Made by a program: the position numbers and the translations under genes
From: Delta-02 sp964513565
GTDB lineage: Bacteria; Desulfobacterota; Syntrophorhabdia; Syntrophorhabdales; Syntrophorhabdaceae
DNA length: 64,000 nt
Reading direction: 5' to 3'
Assembly (NCBI GenBank): GCA_964513565.1
Contig: CAZENE010000011.1
Coordinates: forward strand, 1 to 64,000
The notes under the pieces: model-generated
Database searches by the model: none
Told to the model about the DNA's origin: nothing
The model's input: only the letters and a program-made list of their open reading frames with translations
In this document: piece after piece, positions 17,700 through 26,286 of the stretch
Position numbering within the stretch: the stretch's first letter is position 1
How the letters are laid out: each line of letters starts with the position of its first letter

Positions 17700-17993
17700 A
17701 TGAAGAAGCTGGTTCTGGTGACAATGGCTGCAATACTTGGTTTCATGTTTATCATCCCATCATTGGGCTATTGCGATCCCTGGCGGTCCCACGATCGTCG
17801 CCCGCAATATGTTGTCGTTCGTGACCATGGACCGCGTCATCATCGCCCTCAGCCTGTCCGCCATGTCTATCATCAGAAGAATGTGTATGTCGAGCGTCAT
17901 TACGATGACCGGGGCGGTCAAGTGGCGGTCGCTGCTCTTGGAGGCATCGTTGTTGGAACACTGCTTGGCACCGTGATCGCACAGGGCAGGTAA
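17700..17993 (+). CDS. Small His/Arg-rich exported protein with C-terminal glycine-zipper-like segment
   Basis: The start at 17700 has a strong RBS (gaggagg); longer in-frame starts back to 17574 lack one. The 97-residue product has a signal peptide (KLVLVTMAAILGFMF to about residue 25), a middle part rich in His, Arg and Tyr (DHGPRHHRPQPVRHVYHQ), and a hydrophobic Gly-rich end (AALGGIVVGTLLGTV) like a glycine zipper or 2TM-type membrane segment. The His clusters may bind metal. Family not recognised. Confidence 0.7.
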   Translation: MKKLVLVTMAAILGFMFIIPSLGYCDPWRSHDRRPQYVVVRDHGPRHHRPQPVRHVYHQKNVYVERHYDDRGGQVAVAALGGIVVGTLLGTVIAQGR

Positions 17994-18000
17994 AGACGGT

Positions 18001-18165
18001 TCTATGTTCTAGGTTCCGGGTTCTACGTTATTTAATTTTCAGAAAATCCCGCTATAGCTAATAAATAGCGGGATTTTTACGAATGGCATATACAGAGAAT
18101 TTCCAACGCAGAACGTAAAAGGCAGAACGTAGAACTACAATTCCAACCTAGAACCTGGAACAATA
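18001..18165. repeat. Nested inverted repeat around a terminator
   Basis: The left flank (18003-18030, ctaggttccgggttctacg) returns in reverse complement on the right (about 18125-18160, acgtagaac ... cctagaacctgg), broken by an insertion that itself repeats cagaacgta. The centre is the hairpin at 18042-18078. Such 'gttctacgtt' arrays look like a mobile or slippage-prone intergenic element. Confidence 0.65.
18042..18078 (+). terminator. Rho-independent terminator
   Basis: Stem aaaatcccgctat (18043-18055) with atagcgggatttt (18065-18077), a 9-nt loop and a T run. It probably ends the His-rich protein gene and is near-symmetric, so it could act both ways. Confidence 0.8.
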
Positions 18166-18211
18166 ATATGTTAATATCACGCTACGAAAATAACCTGACG
18201 AGAGGCTGAGC

Positions 18212-19588
18212 GTGGATAGCCGGATCATTGATGAGATCAGAAAGATAGTCGGTAAGGAGAACGTAATTGACTCGCTTGAAGAGCGTAAGTGCTATTCATA
18301 TGATGCGAGGACGGACGGGATTGTCCCGGAACTCATTGTGTTCCCATCCTCCGCACAGGAAGTTTCCGGCATTCTGAAGCTTGCCAACAGGTACCTCTTC
18401 CCCGTTATCCCCCGGGGCGCGGGCACAGGCCTTACAGGGGGCTCCACGCCCGTGGTAGAGGGAGTTATCCTGGTTTTTACGCGAATGAACCGCATTCTTG
18501 AGATAGATGCCGAGAATCTCATAGCAGTTGTCGAGCCGGGGGTTATAACTTTCAATCTACAGCAGGAAGCGGCAAGTCAGGGCCTATTCTATCCGCCGGA
18601 TCCTGCGTCTTACAAGTACTCGAGCATCGGGGGCAATGTGGCGGAGTGTGCCGGCGGTCCCAATTCATTGAAATACGGGGTCACACGTGATTACGTCATC
18701 GGGCTGGAAGTGGTGAAGCCGACCGGCGAGATCCTCAACACAGGCGTACGCACGATGAAGGGAGTCGTCGGGTATGACCTGACGCGTCTAATTGTCGGAA
18801 GCGAAGGCACGCTTGGGGTTATTACGAAAATCATTGTAAAACTCCTTCCCCTACCTGAAGCGAAGGCTACTATCCTGGCGCTCTTCAACGAGGTTGAAGA
18901 TGCCGCGCGGGCCGTTTCCGCGGTAATCGCCGCGAAAATAATACCCTCTACCATAGAATTTATGGACAGGGCCTCGGTTCGCTGCAGTGAACAGGCTTCA
19001 CCGATGGGGCTGCCGGATAATGTTGGCGGACTGCTCCTTATTGAGGTCGACGGCAATGAGGAATCGGTAGGGCCGCAGGTCGAGAGAGTGCGCAATATCC
19101 TCAACGAACAAAAAGTGGTTCGGTGCGACGTTACGCGGGATCCCGTAGAGGCGGATAAACTCTGGCAGGCACGGCGCGTCCTGTCCCAGGCGACATATAA
19201 CCTGAACCCCATAAAGATAGCCGAGGACGTTGTCGTCCCGCGCTCGCATATTCCGTCTCTGATCCGGATACTCGAGGGCCTGGAGAAGAAATACGGGATT
19301 CCGATATTGAGCTTTGGCCATGCCGGTGACGGCAATTTCCATGTGAGTATAATGATCAAGGACACACCGGATGACAGGCACAAGGCTGAAGAAGCGGTCA
19401 AGGAAATATTTGCCGAGACAGTTCGCCTCGGGGGCACTCTATCGGGTGAACACGGGATCGGTATAGCAAAATCGGCCTACCTCGATATGGAACTCTCGCC
19501 GGATGTCATGGCTACGATGAGATCGATCAAGACACTTTTCGACCCCAACAATATATTGAACCCGGGAAAAATATTTAGGGATGGCTAA
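18212..19588 (+). CDS. glcD: FAD-linked oxidase, GlcD-like (2-hydroxyacid dehydrogenase)
   Basis: This 458-residue protein is of the VAO/PCMH flavoprotein family: an FAD domain with PRGAGTGLTGG (about 70-80), GSEGTLGVITK, and a C-terminal cap with FGHAGDGNFHVS and GEHGIGI that binds metal and FAD. It oxidises a 2-hydroxy acid such as glycolate or D-lactate. The start is GTG at 18212. No glcE or glcF is next to it, so it may work alone or with another Fe-S partner such as EtfAB. The symbol is given for the family, not a proven substrate. Confidence 0.85.
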   Translation: MDSRIIDEIRKIVGKENVIDSLEERKCYSYDARTDGIVPELIVFPSSAQEVSGILKLANRYLFPVIPRGAGTGLTGGSTPVVEGVILVFTRMNRILEIDAENLIAVVEPGVITFNLQQEAASQGLFYPPDPASYKYSSIGGNVAECAGGPNSLKYGVTRDYVIGLEVVKPTGEILNTGVRTMKGVVGYDLTRLIVGSEGTLGVITKIIVKLLPLPEAKATILALFNEVEDAARAVSAVIAAKIIPSTIEFMDRASVRCSEQASPMGLPDNVGGLLLIEVDGNEESVGPQVERVRNILNEQKVVRCDVTRDPVEADKLWQARRVLSQATYNLNPIKIAEDVVVPRSHIPSLIRILEGLEKKYGIPILSFGHAGDGNFHVSIMIKDTPDDRHKAEEAVKEIFAETVRLGGTLSGEHGIGIAKSAYLDMELSPDVMATMRSIKTLFDPNNILNPGKIFRDG

Positions 19589-19720
19589 CGACCGCCCCTG
19601 CGCCATCCTGTCTCCGCAGGACGGCCTTATTTTGCCTGCGCCGGGATCCAAGGTTTCGTATTTATTAAATGTTTATTTAATGTTGTGAACAGTCAGAGCA
19701 AACCTTGATTTTGACCACGA

Positions 19721-19746
19721 CGAACGTGACCCGGCAATATCCAGCA
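19721..19746. repeat. Second, degraded copy of the 12609-12640 repeat
   Basis: cgaacgtgacccggcaatatccagc matches the core at 12609-12640 with one substitution and a short insertion. It sits in the 200-bp gap between glcD-like and the lytic transglycosylase. Confidence 0.45.
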
Positions 19747-19789
19747 TGCTCGGAGGACTAATAGCATCCAGCTCAGGTTAGCCGTTCAT

Positions 19790-20401
19790 TTACTCTTCGG
19801 GATCGGGAAGAATCTCGGTTATGTGGCGGTATTCGCTCATAACCTTCCGCGTAAACGAGGTTGTTTTCGCCATCTGTTGAGCGGCGGGTCTGCGGACCCT
19901 TGCGGGCCCTGCGTTATAGGCATGAAGCGCTGACACGAGATTGTCGAACATGTTATGCAGTTTGGAGAGGTAACTCACCCCGAGCTTGATATTCTTTTCC
20001 GGTTCATGCAGGCATTTTGTGCCCTTGATCTCAACACCGGAATACCGGGAGATCGCTCTTGCCGAGGCCGGTCTGATCTGCATCAATCCGCGTGCACCGC
20101 GCCTTGAAACGGCATTGTTCTTAAAATTGCTCTCAACCTTCATGACGGCAAGGATGAGACGGTAATCGAGGTCGTATTTTTGCGATTCGTTGTACACGCT
20201 ACTTGCTATGATCCTCAGACGCTCTTCAGGGAGGCCCGGGTTGTGTGCTTTAAGATATGCGATGGTTTTCTCGATTATGAGCGACCTGTCTGACAAGGTA
20301 TCTTCGATCATCATGCCCGACGTGCAAAACCCGGCGGTCAGCATAGTTGCGATAAATAACAGCGTTGCGAGAGCAATGCATAATGGCTTTCCTTGTTTCA
20401 T
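19790..20401 (-). CDS. Soluble/exported lytic transglycosylase (SLT domain)
   Basis: From the ATG at 20401 the protein has 203 residues. It has a signal peptide (KPLCIALATLLFIATMLTAGF) and an SLT goose-lysozyme-like domain with the catalytic Glu in VMKVESNFKNNAVS (E90), then SRRGARGLMQI and HAYNAGPARV. It cleaves glycan strands of peptidoglycan. A TTG at 20437 gives a longer frame but overlaps a promoter-like TTGACA. The ATG lies just 6 nt after a -10-like TATGTT, so a near-leaderless mRNA is possible. Confidence 0.87.
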   Translation of the reverse strand: MKQGKPLCIALATLLFIATMLTAGFCTSGMMIEDTLSDRSLIIEKTIAYLKAHNPGLPEERLRIIASSVYNESQKYDLDYRLILAVMKVESNFKNNAVSRRGARGLMQIRPASARAISRYSGVEIKGTKCLHEPEKNIKLGVSYLSKLHNMFDNLVSALHAYNAGPARVRRPAAQQMAKTTSFTRKVMSEYRHITEILPDPEE

Positions 20402-20407
20402 CGGGTT

Positions 20408-20437
20408 AACATATCCGAATCCATATGCCCTTGTCAA
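20408..20437 (-). promoter_or_regulatory. Candidate promoter directly before the transglycosylase ATG
   Basis: On the minus strand TTGACA (20432-20437), an 18-bp spacer and TATGTT (20408-20413). The expected start of transcription falls at or next to the ATG at 20401. Confidence 0.35.
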
Positions 20438-20584
20438 CCCTTTTTATGCGCTGCATGACACTCAACTTACTGAAAGGATTGAAGAAAGCCGACGAAACCC
20501 TCCGCCCGGAAATTAGTCTTCTTTCCAGGTGCTGATATATCGCTCCAATTGACATATCTTACTTCCATTTGTTAGAGATTTATA

Positions 20585-21616
20585 ATGAAACAAAATCTGC
20601 CTTTTACCGCAGGGCTTGCCACGACGGCAATGGGTATCCTTCCTCACGAGGATGCCGACGAAGCCCTCAAACTAGCGTTTACACTTGACATTCCGTTTTG
20701 GCCGCAGCTTCCCCGCGTGTCTTTCTATGAGGATATGTACGTCCAGGCATTGGAGAACTTTCCGGGCGCTGTCCTCGATGAACCGTCCCAGCGGGTTTAT
20801 ATCGATACGGGACTCTTTTATGCGGGGCTGGACGCCTTTGTTTTCCACGAGGAAGACTATTCCTGGTTCTCGTTATCGGAGAAATTCTCCCGGGTGTACA
20901 GGAAGTTTCTGGGCTGCGATCTCTCCCATTTTAAATCCGCGCACGGTCAGGTGATAAGCCCGGTAAGCCTGACCCTGAAAATTGTGGATGAGAATGGCAG
21001 ACCGATAGTCTATAATGACGATATACGTTCAATTGCGTTCTCGTTTATCCAGAAAAGGGTCAATGCGCAATACAGGGAGCTTGCCGTGAAGAATGAACGT
21101 GCGTTTGTATGGATAGACGATCCCGGCCTGGAATTTATCTTCAGCGCAATGAGCGGTTATGACAATATCAAGGCGCGGGAAGAGATGCTTGCGTTCTATG
21201 ACGGCGTCGAAGGCCCGCGCGGCCTTCACCTGTGCGGGAATCCCGATTGGGATTTTCTCCTTTCTCTCAATATCGATATCATTTCATTGAATGCTTGGGG
21301 ATTTGGTGATATTTTCGTAAATTATGCGAAGGTCAATGACTTCATGAAAGGCGGAGGCGTGGTGAGCTGGGGCATAGTCCCTACATACCAGGATGAACTT
21401 GCGAAAGAAGATACCGGGACACTGGCGGGCAGATTGGAAAAAACGTGGGAGCCTCTCGTAAGAAGGGGCCTTGGGCATGCGGAAATTGTCGCAGGAAGTA
21501 TGCTTGCGCCTGCCACATGCAACCTGCTTAACCCGGACCGGACAGAAACGGTCGAGAAAGCGTTTCACATGTTGAACCGGGTGTCGGGATATCTTAAGGA
21601 AAGGTATATCGTATGA
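20585..21616 (+). CDS. MetE C-domain/UROD-superfamily protein
   Basis: This 343-residue protein has the TIM-barrel pattern of the cobalamin-independent methionine synthase C-terminal domain or UROD superfamily. It opens with GLATTAMGILPH, has GLHLCGNPDWDFLL (His-x-Cys metal ligands, about 213-226), WGIVPT, and a late Cys in LAPATCNLL. These positions match the zinc site of MetE-like methyltransferases, so methyl or alkyl transfer from a thiol or corrinoid is possible. It lacks the N-terminal folate domain of MetE. It overlaps nadK by 4 bp (ATGA), an odd but tight pairing. Confidence 0.75.
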   Translation: MKQNLPFTAGLATTAMGILPHEDADEALKLAFTLDIPFWPQLPRVSFYEDMYVQALENFPGAVLDEPSQRVYIDTGLFYAGLDAFVFHEEDYSWFSLSEKFSRVYRKFLGCDLSHFKSAHGQVISPVSLTLKIVDENGRPIVYNDDIRSIAFSFIQKRVNAQYRELAVKNERAFVWIDDPGLEFIFSAMSGYDNIKAREEMLAFYDGVEGPRGLHLCGNPDWDFLLSLNIDIISLNAWGFGDIFVNYAKVNDFMKGGGVVSWGIVPTYQDELAKEDTGTLAGRLEKTWEPLVRRGLGHAEIVAGSMLAPATCNLLNPDRTETVEKAFHMLNRVSGYLKERYIV

Positions 21617-22464
21617 AGACGATCCATATCGTGTGTAAACGGGATAAAAAGGACGCGCTTGAAATCACCGGTGAGATGATCAGGAGGTTCGGAGACGGGA
21701 ACCGGATCGTGCTGGATGAAGAGGCAGCATTTCAGATGGGATACCGGGATACATTTGAAATGGAGCATGTCGGGGAAGGGGCTGACGTGATCGTGGTCCT
21801 TGGCGGGGACGGTACGCTTTTGTCGGTGTCACGCCATGGCAAGGGAACGGAGGTCCCGATCGTCGGGGTCAACCTCGGGAGCCTCGGGTTTTTGACGGAA
21901 ACGCCGGTCGATGAATTCGCGGTGACACTCGAAAATGTCCTGAAAGGGGATTTCAACATATCGAAACGGATCATGCTCGATGTCAGGGTTATGCGAGAAG
22001 GCGATCCGATATTTGAGATCACCATTTTGAACGATGCCGTCGTAACCAAGGACGCACTGGCGCGCATCATCGATATCGAGACGTATGTCAACGAGGAATA
22101 CCTGACAACATACAAGGCTGACGGACTTATCGTATCCACCCCCACGGGCGCCACGGGATATTCCATGGCGGCAGGGGGCCCGTTGATATACCCGTCGCTA
22201 ACGAACCTTATTGTCACGCCCATCTGTCCGCATACCCTCACAAACCGTCCCATAATATTGCCCGAGTCGGTCATTATACGGGCCGTCCTGAAATCGATGA
22301 ATGAAAAGGTTATCCTGACGCTTGACGGTCAGGTTGGTTTTCCGCTCGAGTACGGGGATGAGGTCTCGGTCAAAAAATCGAGTCATTTCGTTCATCTCGT
22401 AAAGTCGCCTTCACGGGGATACTTTGAAATATTAAGGACCAAGCTGAAATGGGGGGAGCGGTAA
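21613..22464 (+). CDS. nadK: NAD kinase
   Basis: This 283-residue enzyme phosphorylates NAD to NADP. The motifs are VVLGGDGTLLSVSR (61-74, with the catalytic Asp), NLGSLGFLTE, and TPTGATGYSMAAGGPLIYP (about 178-196). Length is normal. The start overlaps the preceding gene by 4 bp, and the stop is 4 bp before recN. The nadK-recN pairing is a common conserved bacterial order. Confidence 0.95.
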   Translation: MKTIHIVCKRDKKDALEITGEMIRRFGDGNRIVLDEEAAFQMGYRDTFEMEHVGEGADVIVVLGGDGTLLSVSRHGKGTEVPIVGVNLGSLGFLTETPVDEFAVTLENVLKGDFNISKRIMLDVRVMREGDPIFEITILNDAVVTKDALARIIDIETYVNEEYLTTYKADGLIVSTPTGATGYSMAAGGPLIYPSLTNLIVTPICPHTLTNRPIILPESVIIRAVLKSMNEKVILTLDGQVGFPLEYGDEVSVKKSSHFVHLVKSPSRGYFEILRTKLKWGER

Positions 22465-22468
22465 AAGA

Positions 22469-24070
22469 ATGCTGACCTACCTCGGCGTCAAGGGCTTCGC
22501 CATTATCGACGAACTGAAAATAGAGTTCGGCGAAGGCTTTAACGTCATCACAGGCGAGACCGGAGCGGGTAAATCGATCGTGATTAATGCACTTGCCACT
22601 CTCATGAATGCGAAGGCTGCCCCGGACGCAGTGCGGACGGATGCCGCACAGGCGGAGGTAACCGGCCATTTCGTAAGCGGCAGCGAAGAATACGTCTTGA
22701 AGCGGGTCATCGGGAATTCGGGGCGGTCGCGGGCATTTCTCAACGATGAACCTATCACCCTAGCAAAAATGGAAGGTCTCGGCTCCACATTGATCAGCGT
22801 TTACGGCCAGAATGAATTTCAGCATCTCCTCGACAAGGAAAACTACCCGGCGATCATCGATAAGCTCCTTAGCCTCGAGGCAGAAAGGGAAAGGCTTTCG
22901 GAAAAGGTCGACGATTTGAAAAGGATAAGTGCGGAACTCGGCGCGGTGAAACGGCAGGCCGAAGGAAAAGACAGGGAAATAGCCCTTATCGAATTCCAGA
23001 TAGATGAGATCGATTCGAAGAGTGTCGGCGCGACCGAAGAGGCAATATTGAGGGAAAGGCTCAAGGTCCTGAAAAGCGCCGAGAATATAGAAAAAGTATG
23101 TGAAGAAGTATCGGAGGACCTCGAAGGGTCCGACAATTCGGCCCATTCCATAATCAGAAGCTGTTCCGCCGCCCTGAAGCAGCTTGGGATCATAGAGGCC
23201 GTCGAAGAACTGAAGGGAAGGCTCGACACGCTGTCCTATGAGATAGAGGACGTCCTGTCCGAAATACAAGCCTTCCGGAAAACGGTGGTTTTTGACGAGG
23301 AGGAGATGCTCAAAACCGAGGAGCGCCTGTCCGAGATCTTCAAACTCCAAGACAAGTACGGTAAATCGCTGGACGACATAAAAGCATTCCGCGAAAAAGC
23401 CGCGGAAAGACTTGCATACGTCAAGGGTATCACGGATAATATAGACCTTTTGGAAAGGCAGCAGGCGGAAATACGCGCCGAAGTGGAGAAAATGTCGGCC
23501 GAACTGTCGGGTAAGCGAAAAAAAGGATCGTCCCGAGTCCAAAAAATAATTATCGAGGAGCTGGGCTTTCTTTCAATGAACGGGCTTCAGTTCCAGATAT
23601 CGATCGGAGAAAAAGGACGCATCGACAGGGACGGCCAGGATGATATCGAATTACTGATCTCCACTAATCCGGGCGAGCCACTGAAGCCTCTTCGCAAGAT
23701 CGCTTCGGGCGGTGAGTTGTCGCGGATCATGCTTGCCATCAAGAAAGTTATCGGGGGCGAAGAGGAAAAAGCCTTGATCTTTGATGAAGTTGATGCAGGG
23801 ATCGGCGGGCGCATTGCCGACATGGTAGGCAAGAGGCTCAAGGACCTGTCCCTGAAGCACCAGATTCTGTGCATCACTCATCTCCCCCAGATAGCGGCCT
23901 ATGGCGACAGGCATTTTGTCGTGGAGAAACAGGTGATCTCCGGACGCACGCGGACGGCTATACGGGAACTCGATCCCGAAGAGCGTGTCGAGGAACTGGC
24001 GAGGATGCTGGGCGGGATGAAGATCACGGATATCACAATAAAGAGAGCACGGGAGATGCTGCAATTATGA
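22469..24070 (+). CDS. recN: DNA repair protein RecN
   Basis: This 533-residue SMC-like ATPase acts in double-strand break repair. The Walker A is GETGAGKS (30-37). Long coiled-coil arms run over about 140-350. The signature KIASGGELSRIMLAIK and Walker B ALIFDEVDAGIGG lie in the C-terminal half, followed by ITHLPQIAAYGDRHF. The ATG has a weak RBS within the end of nadK, so it probably relies on coupling. It shares ATGA with the next gene. Confidence 0.95.
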   Translation: MLTYLGVKGFAIIDELKIEFGEGFNVITGETGAGKSIVINALATLMNAKAAPDAVRTDAAQAEVTGHFVSGSEEYVLKRVIGNSGRSRAFLNDEPITLAKMEGLGSTLISVYGQNEFQHLLDKENYPAIIDKLLSLEAERERLSEKVDDLKRISAELGAVKRQAEGKDREIALIEFQIDEIDSKSVGATEEAILRERLKVLKSAENIEKVCEEVSEDLEGSDNSAHSIIRSCSAALKQLGIIEAVEELKGRLDTLSYEIEDVLSEIQAFRKTVVFDEEEMLKTEERLSEIFKLQDKYGKSLDDIKAFREKAAERLAYVKGITDNIDLLERQQAEIRAEVEKMSAELSGKRKKGSSRVQKIIIEELGFLSMNGLQFQISIGEKGRIDRDGQDDIELLISTNPGEPLKPLRKIASGGELSRIMLAIKKVIGGEEEKALIFDEVDAGIGGRIADMVGKRLKDLSLKHQILCITHLPQIAAYGDRHFVVEKQVISGRTRTAIRELDPEERVEELARMLGGMKITDITIKRAREMLQL

Positions 24071-24516
24071 TCAGAAAGGCACGAGTGGAAGATGTTAAGA
24101 AAATACACCAGCTGATAAATCAGTCGGCATCCCGGGGGGAAATGCTCCCGAGATCACTGGGTGAATTGTACGACAACCTCCGGGATTACTTTGTTTATGT
24201 CGAGGACGACAAAATAGCCGGAACCGGCGGCCTGCATATTTGCTGGGAGAACCTCGCCGAGATCCGCTCCCTCTGCGTTGCCGACTTCGCGCGAATGAAA
24301 GGAAGCGGCAGGGCGCTTGTAGGTGCATGCGTCGAAGAGGCCCGAACCTATGACATTCATAAAGTGTTTTTATTGACATACCAGGTAGAATTCTTTCGGA
24401 AATGCGGTTTTTGTATAACCGATAAAAAAGTGTTTCCTCAGAAGATATGGTCGGATTGCATCAAGTGCGCCAAATTCCCGGAATGCGACGAAACGGCCAT
24501 GATACGGGAAATATAG
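24067..24516 (+). CDS. GNAT acetyltransferase, short ArgA (N-acetylglutamate synthase)-like
   Basis: This 149-residue GNAT protein starts MIRKARVEDVKKIHQLI and contains LPRSLGELYDNLRDYFV, EIRSLCVADFARMKGSGRALV (CoA-binding loop), FFRKCGF and a Cys pair at the end, CIKCAKFPECDE. This matches the short single-domain N-acetylglutamate synthases of Deltaproteobacteria, which make N-acetylglutamate for arginine. The start overlaps the recN stop (ATGA). No other arg gene is in the window. Confidence 0.78.
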   Translation: MIRKARVEDVKKIHQLINQSASRGEMLPRSLGELYDNLRDYFVYVEDDKIAGTGGLHICWENLAEIRSLCVADFARMKGSGRALVGACVEEARTYDIHKVFLLTYQVEFFRKCGFCITDKKVFPQKIWSDCIKCAKFPECDETAMIREI

Positions 24517-24524
24517 GGAAGGAT

Positions 24525-24570
24525 GGGCCAACGGCTAACGGCAAATTGGCGAACGGCTTAACGGCAACGA
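24525..24570 (+). repeat. Short degenerate direct repeats (aacggc units)
   Basis: The segment carries ggctaacggcaa, ggcgaacggctt and aacggcaacg, a run of diverged 'acggcta' units. It lies just after the GNAT gene in a 297-bp gap without a gene; the rest of the gap shows only the promoter at 24751-24779. Confidence 0.5.
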
Positions 24571-24750
24571 ATACAATCTCCAGAGCCACTACTCAACGTC
24601 TGGCGAAAAGATTGTGTCGCAATTCCTTCCGTGGGAAATTCATTCGATTTCCATGGATAATGCATTGGCATCATCCCTGCGAGGCTCTGGACCCCCTAAA
24701 GTATAAGCGTGCAAAGGCTGCGGCACAGCCTCCGCGCAGCAAATCCGCTC

Positions 24751-24779
24751 TTGACCTTGCTAGTGTCCCATCATAGTAT
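24751..24779 (+). promoter_or_regulatory. Sigma-70 promoter of the pmbA-like gene
   Basis: TTGACC (24751-24756), a 17-bp spacer and TAGTAT (24774-24779) lie 35 bp before the ATG at 24814. Confidence 0.55.
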
Positions 24780-24813
24780 TTATTAATGTTTTTATTATTA
24801 CAGTGAGGGAACA

Positions 24814-26109
24814 ATGAAAGATATTATCGATGCAATTGCCTGCTCCTTCGATCAGTATGAGGTTTTTTATCTCAATGAAAAAGGGAATAAGATCGAAGCC
24901 AGGGATGGCGAGATCTGCTCGGCTGAGTATAAGGAAGAAGAGGGCTATGCCCTGCGCGCTGTCAAAGAATTCCGGCCGGTATTTGGGTACACGTACGACC
25001 GTGAAGACCCGGCAGGAAAGCTTATTGCGAATGCACAGGCCATAATACCCGCAATGGAGATAGATGAGGACATGGTTTTCACGGGTTCATACAGCGACTA
25101 CCCTCGGATGGAATTGCTGGACAGGTCCGGGCTTGCCGTACCCGACGATGAAAAGCGTTCCCTTCTCCTCGAGATGGAAGAGGCGATCAGGACGTTTGAC
25201 AGTCGCATCAAAGCGGTGAGAAACTGTGAATTCCAGGAAATAGAGGTCTCGGCCTCGATTGCGAATTCAAACGGGCTCACTGCGAGCGGGCAAAGCAGCC
25301 TTTTTGTCTATTCAGCAATGGCCGTGGCGGGAGAGGGCAGCGACGAGGTGTCCTGGTACGACTGGCGATGGTCGCATACCCTGAGCACAGTCAATGCCAG
25401 GGAGATGGGGACCAAGATCGCAGCGAAGGTCATATCGATGCTGAATGCCCGGCAGATACCGACCGGTACGTATAATGGGATCCTCACTCCCAGAGCGGCG
25501 TCGGACCTTCTCGGAGTTCTGTCGGAATCGTTTCTTGGCGAGAGCCTGTTCAAGGACAAGACGCTATTGAAGGGAAAAGAAGGCGAACCCTGTTTTGCGG
25601 AGGGCCTCACGATAATCGATTCCGGTATGGCCGGGGCCGACGCGTTCATATTCGACGGGGAAGGGGTCCCCTCACGCGATAATATTGTCGTAGAAGATGG
25701 TGTGTTCAGGACATTCCTGTATGATGCGTATTTCGGAAATAAACTCAGGAGAGGTTCCACGGGGAACGGCGTGAGAAGCTCCCTTAAAAGTCCCCCGAAA
25801 TGCGGCCCGCGCGGCATGTACGTCCGGCAGGGGACCCGGGACATCCAATCGGCCCTTTCAAACGGGATTATAATCGAGGAATTGATGGGCACTCACACCG
25901 CGAATGTCATTACGGGCGATTTCTCCGTGGGCTGTCTCGGCTATACAGTGGAAAAAGACGTGCATAAGCCGTTTCAAGGCGTCATGATCTCTGGCAACGT
26001 TTTTGAAATATTTAACAGCATCAAAGAAGCCGGGAATGACCTCACATTTTACGGTTCCGTCGGGTCGCCGTCGTTGTTCGCGGAGGGATTGAAAATAAGC
26101 GGGACATAA
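24814..26109 (+). CDS. pmbA: TldD/PmbA (TldE)-family protease subunit
   Basis: This 431-residue protein has the TldD/TldE fold. It lacks the HExxxH zinc motif of TldD, and its C-terminal part (MGTHTANVITGDFSVGC, then YTVEKDVHKPFQGVMISG) is of the PmbA/TldE type. TldD-TldE dimers cleave unstructured peptides such as CcdA or microcin precursors. No tldD partner is next to it in this window, so the partner must lie elsewhere. A good promoter and isolation suggest single-gene transcription. Confidence 0.85.
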   Translation: MKDIIDAIACSFDQYEVFYLNEKGNKIEARDGEICSAEYKEEEGYALRAVKEFRPVFGYTYDREDPAGKLIANAQAIIPAMEIDEDMVFTGSYSDYPRMELLDRSGLAVPDDEKRSLLLEMEEAIRTFDSRIKAVRNCEFQEIEVSASIANSNGLTASGQSSLFVYSAMAVAGEGSDEVSWYDWRWSHTLSTVNAREMGTKIAAKVISMLNARQIPTGTYNGILTPRAASDLLGVLSESFLGESLFKDKTLLKGKEGEPCFAEGLTIIDSGMAGADAFIFDGEGVPSRDNIVVEDGVFRTFLYDAYFGNKLRRGSTGNGVRSSLKSPPKCGPRGMYVRQGTRDIQSALSNGIIIEELMGTHTANVITGDFSVGCLGYTVEKDVHKPFQGVMISGNVFEIFNSIKEAGNDLTFYGSVGSPSLFAEGLKISGT

Positions 26110-26199
26110 CCTATTTTTTAACCCGCCGTGCGTACAGGAACAGTCGCCGGTTCAGATTATCCTCCTGACGAAATAGGCTGTACAGCATAAAAACAACCT

Positions 26200-26213
26200 C
26201 GGGTAGCAGCCCG
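26200..26213 (+). promoter_or_regulatory. Small GGTAGC hairpin in the leader of the 26287 gene
   Basis: cgggtagcagcccg forms a 4-bp stem with GTAGC in the loop region, 74 bp before the ATG. It resembles the GGTAGC elements of JUMPstart leaders of polysaccharide operons, but the match is short. Confidence 0.25.
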
Positions 26214-26286
26214 ATATCGAAGTGTTTTCATTAGATAAGTAAGCCCAAAAATAGTTGGTAATTTAGGGTGAATTGGTTTATCTTGA

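Noticed and set aside
17574..17700. Longer start for the His-rich protein
   Set aside because: The added N-terminus has no RBS and would bury the signal peptide; the start at 17700 has a strong RBS.
18691..19437. 248-residue frame opposite the glcD-like gene
   Set aside because: Ser/Thr/Arg-rich composition typical of an antisense shadow.
22760..23542. 260-residue frame opposite recN
   Set aside because: Lies inside recN, Phe/Gly/Leu-biased and without motif or RBS.
24447..24776. 109-residue plus frame after the GNAT gene
   Set aside because: It overlaps GNAT in another frame and runs through short repeats and a promoter. Composition is not protein-like.
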